DNA of 16,351 nt, taken from positions 1 through 16,351 of the forward strand of contig CAZPFP010000012.1 in the NCBI GenBank assembly GCA_964585895.1. Direction: 5' to 3'. Under the pieces are notes generated by a model, which saw only the letters and a program-made list of their open reading frames with translations, was not told the origin of the DNA and did no database searches. Source of the stretch: CAZPFP01 sp964585895 (GTDB lineage: Bacteria; Patescibacteriota; Microgenomatia; PFEM01; JAHIFH01). Position numbers and translations under genes: made by a program. The stretch's first letter is position 1, and each line of letters begins with the position of its first letter. Of the stretch, positions 15,454 to 16,351 are shown in pieces.

Positions 15454-16351
15454 TGGCGGGCAACAATTTACCATTGTTGTGGCTACGCTATTTCTCATTG
15501 TTTTGGGGGTGACTCGACCGATGTTAATCCTCCTCAGCACGATCGGCACATGTATCATAATTTTTACCCTGATCGTGCTAATTAAGACTATAGCAACTCT
15601 GTGTGCTCCTCGGAATAACCTAAACCAAAATACCAATATCAACATTGAAGAAAGCGAGCTACCGCCGTACACAGTGTTGGTACCTTTATACCGAGAAGCC
15701 AAAGTTCTTCCTCAATTAGTCAGGAATCTAAGCAGCCTAGACTATCCACCAACAAAACTCGAGATTCTTCTTCTACTAGAGAGAGATGATGAGGAAACGA
15801 TTGCGGCTGCGGAAAGTTTAAAGTTACCCAGTCACTTTCAGACAATCCTCGTACCACCTGGAGTTCCCAGAACAAAACCTCGAGCTCTGAATTTTGGACT
15901 CCACAAGGCGACGGGCAAGCTATTAGTCATCTACGATGCTGAGGACTCTCCCGAACCAGATCAGCTCAAGAAAGCGGCAGTCGTCCTAACAGGGTCAGAC
16001 ACCATTGCTTGCGTGCAAGCCAGGCTTGCCTATATCAATGCCAAACAAAACGGGCTTACAAGGCTAGCTGCGATTACGTACGGTACATACTTTAGTATCA
16101 CCCTGAAAGGCCTATCACAAATAGGTCAAATCGTCCCTTTGGGGGGTACGTCTAACCACTTCAAGGTGGAAATTCTGAAGAAAGTAGGTGGCTGGGATTC
16201 TTACAACGTTACTGAGGATCTCGATCTGGGCATAGTGCTAATGAGAGCGGGCTGGCAAGTCTGTATCCTCGATAGCACAACTTGGGAAGAGACAACGGCA
16301 AACTTCAGATCAGTTATTAGAATAAGATTAAATATACTAAACTATAAATGA
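15398..16351 (+). CDS. Processive-type GT2 glycosyltransferase (XagB/BcsA-like), C-terminally cut
   Basis: I choose ATG 15398, not an upstream in-frame ATG at 15350, because AAAGGAG lies 8 nt before it. The 317 residues begin with two membrane segments (about 24-70), then a GT-A domain: TVLVPLYREA, LLLERDDEET, TKPRALNFGL, the DxD-type IYDAEDSPEPDQL, VPLGGTSNHF and VTEDLDLG. These match membrane GT2 enzymes that build exopolysaccharides from UDP-sugars. Family members continue with EE...WIRQRSRWIKG (the QxxRW motif) and further membrane segments. Here the match ends after WEETTANFRS, QxxRW is missing, and TGA is the last codon of the window. The gene is thus truncated or its end is wrong. It overlaps the upstream gene by 56 nt and is probably translated with it. 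Confidence 0.82.
   Translation: MFQKHQLQDIRPTAKETFSGGQQFTIVVATLFLIVLGVTRPMLILLSTIGTCIIIFTLIVLIKTIATLCAPRNNLNQNTNINIEESELPPYTVLVPLYREAKVLPQLVRNLSSLDYPPTKLEILLLLERDDEETIAAAESLKLPSHFQTILVPPGVPRTKPRALNFGLHKATGKLLVIYDAEDSPEPDQLKKAAVVLTGSDTIACVQARLAYINAKQNGLTRLAAITYGTYFSITLKGLSQIGQIVPLGGTSNHFKVEILKKVGGWDSYNVTEDLDLGIVLMRAGWQVCILDSTTWEETTANFRSVIRIRLNILNYK

Overview
The window looks like a piece of a Candidate Phyla Radiation (Patescibacteria) chromosome, with Microgenomates-type bacteria as the best guess. The signs are an A/T-rich, compact, standard-code genome, a 23S rRNA gene broken by several self-splicing introns with LAGLIDADG endonucleases, a 23S-5S operon with no 16S next to it, a four-domain S1 protein with a long lysine-rich head, and a stand-alone VirD4/TraG-like ATPase. 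The lineage is inferred from gene content only; no 16S is present to confirm it. All E. coli rRNA numbering below is by eye from conserved motifs.

Layout. Positions 1-720 hold no convincing gene. From 721 to about 11117 everything reads on the minus strand: radA (DNA repair), a hairpin-repeat pair, an S1-like RNA-binding protein with its own promoter, a DUF2723-type membrane glycosyltransferase with C-terminal TPRs, another hairpin-repeat pair, 5S rRNA, 23S rRNA, tRNA-Ala(UGC) and a 64-codon ORF that runs into the tRNA. Upstream of these lies a short transcription unit (near-consensus promoter, about 130 nt of structured RNA with an 18-codon ORF, strong terminator). Divergently, on the plus strand from 11388, are tRNA-Ile(GAU), the TraG/VirD4-like ATPase, a structured leader, a multi-pass GT-C-type glycosyltransferase and a GT2 processive-type glycosyltransferase that breaks off at the window edge.

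The main find is the 23S gene. It spans about 5047 nt, of which about 2121 nt are four group I introns placed after E. coli-equivalent U1917, U1931, U2504 and U2584, that is in helix 69, its 3' neighbour, and twice in the peptidyl-transferase centre. Each has recognisable P, Q, R and S core elements, a U at the end of the 5' exon and a G at the end of the intron. The U1917 and U1931 introns are separated by a 14-nt exon, and covariation in helix 69 supports that exon exactly. Two introns carry LAGLIDADG endonucleases of different families, and two are ORF-less (279 and 214 nt). Removing them leaves about 2926 nt, a normal bacterial 23S. An 18-bp perfect inverted repeat brackets the gene as a processing stem.

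Other points of note: a small family of intergenic hairpins whose stems differ in sequence but stay complementary; a duplicated 5S 3' end; a 19-nt palindrome sitting in two variable regions of the 23S; and an exopolysaccharide-like glycosyltransferase pair at the right end.
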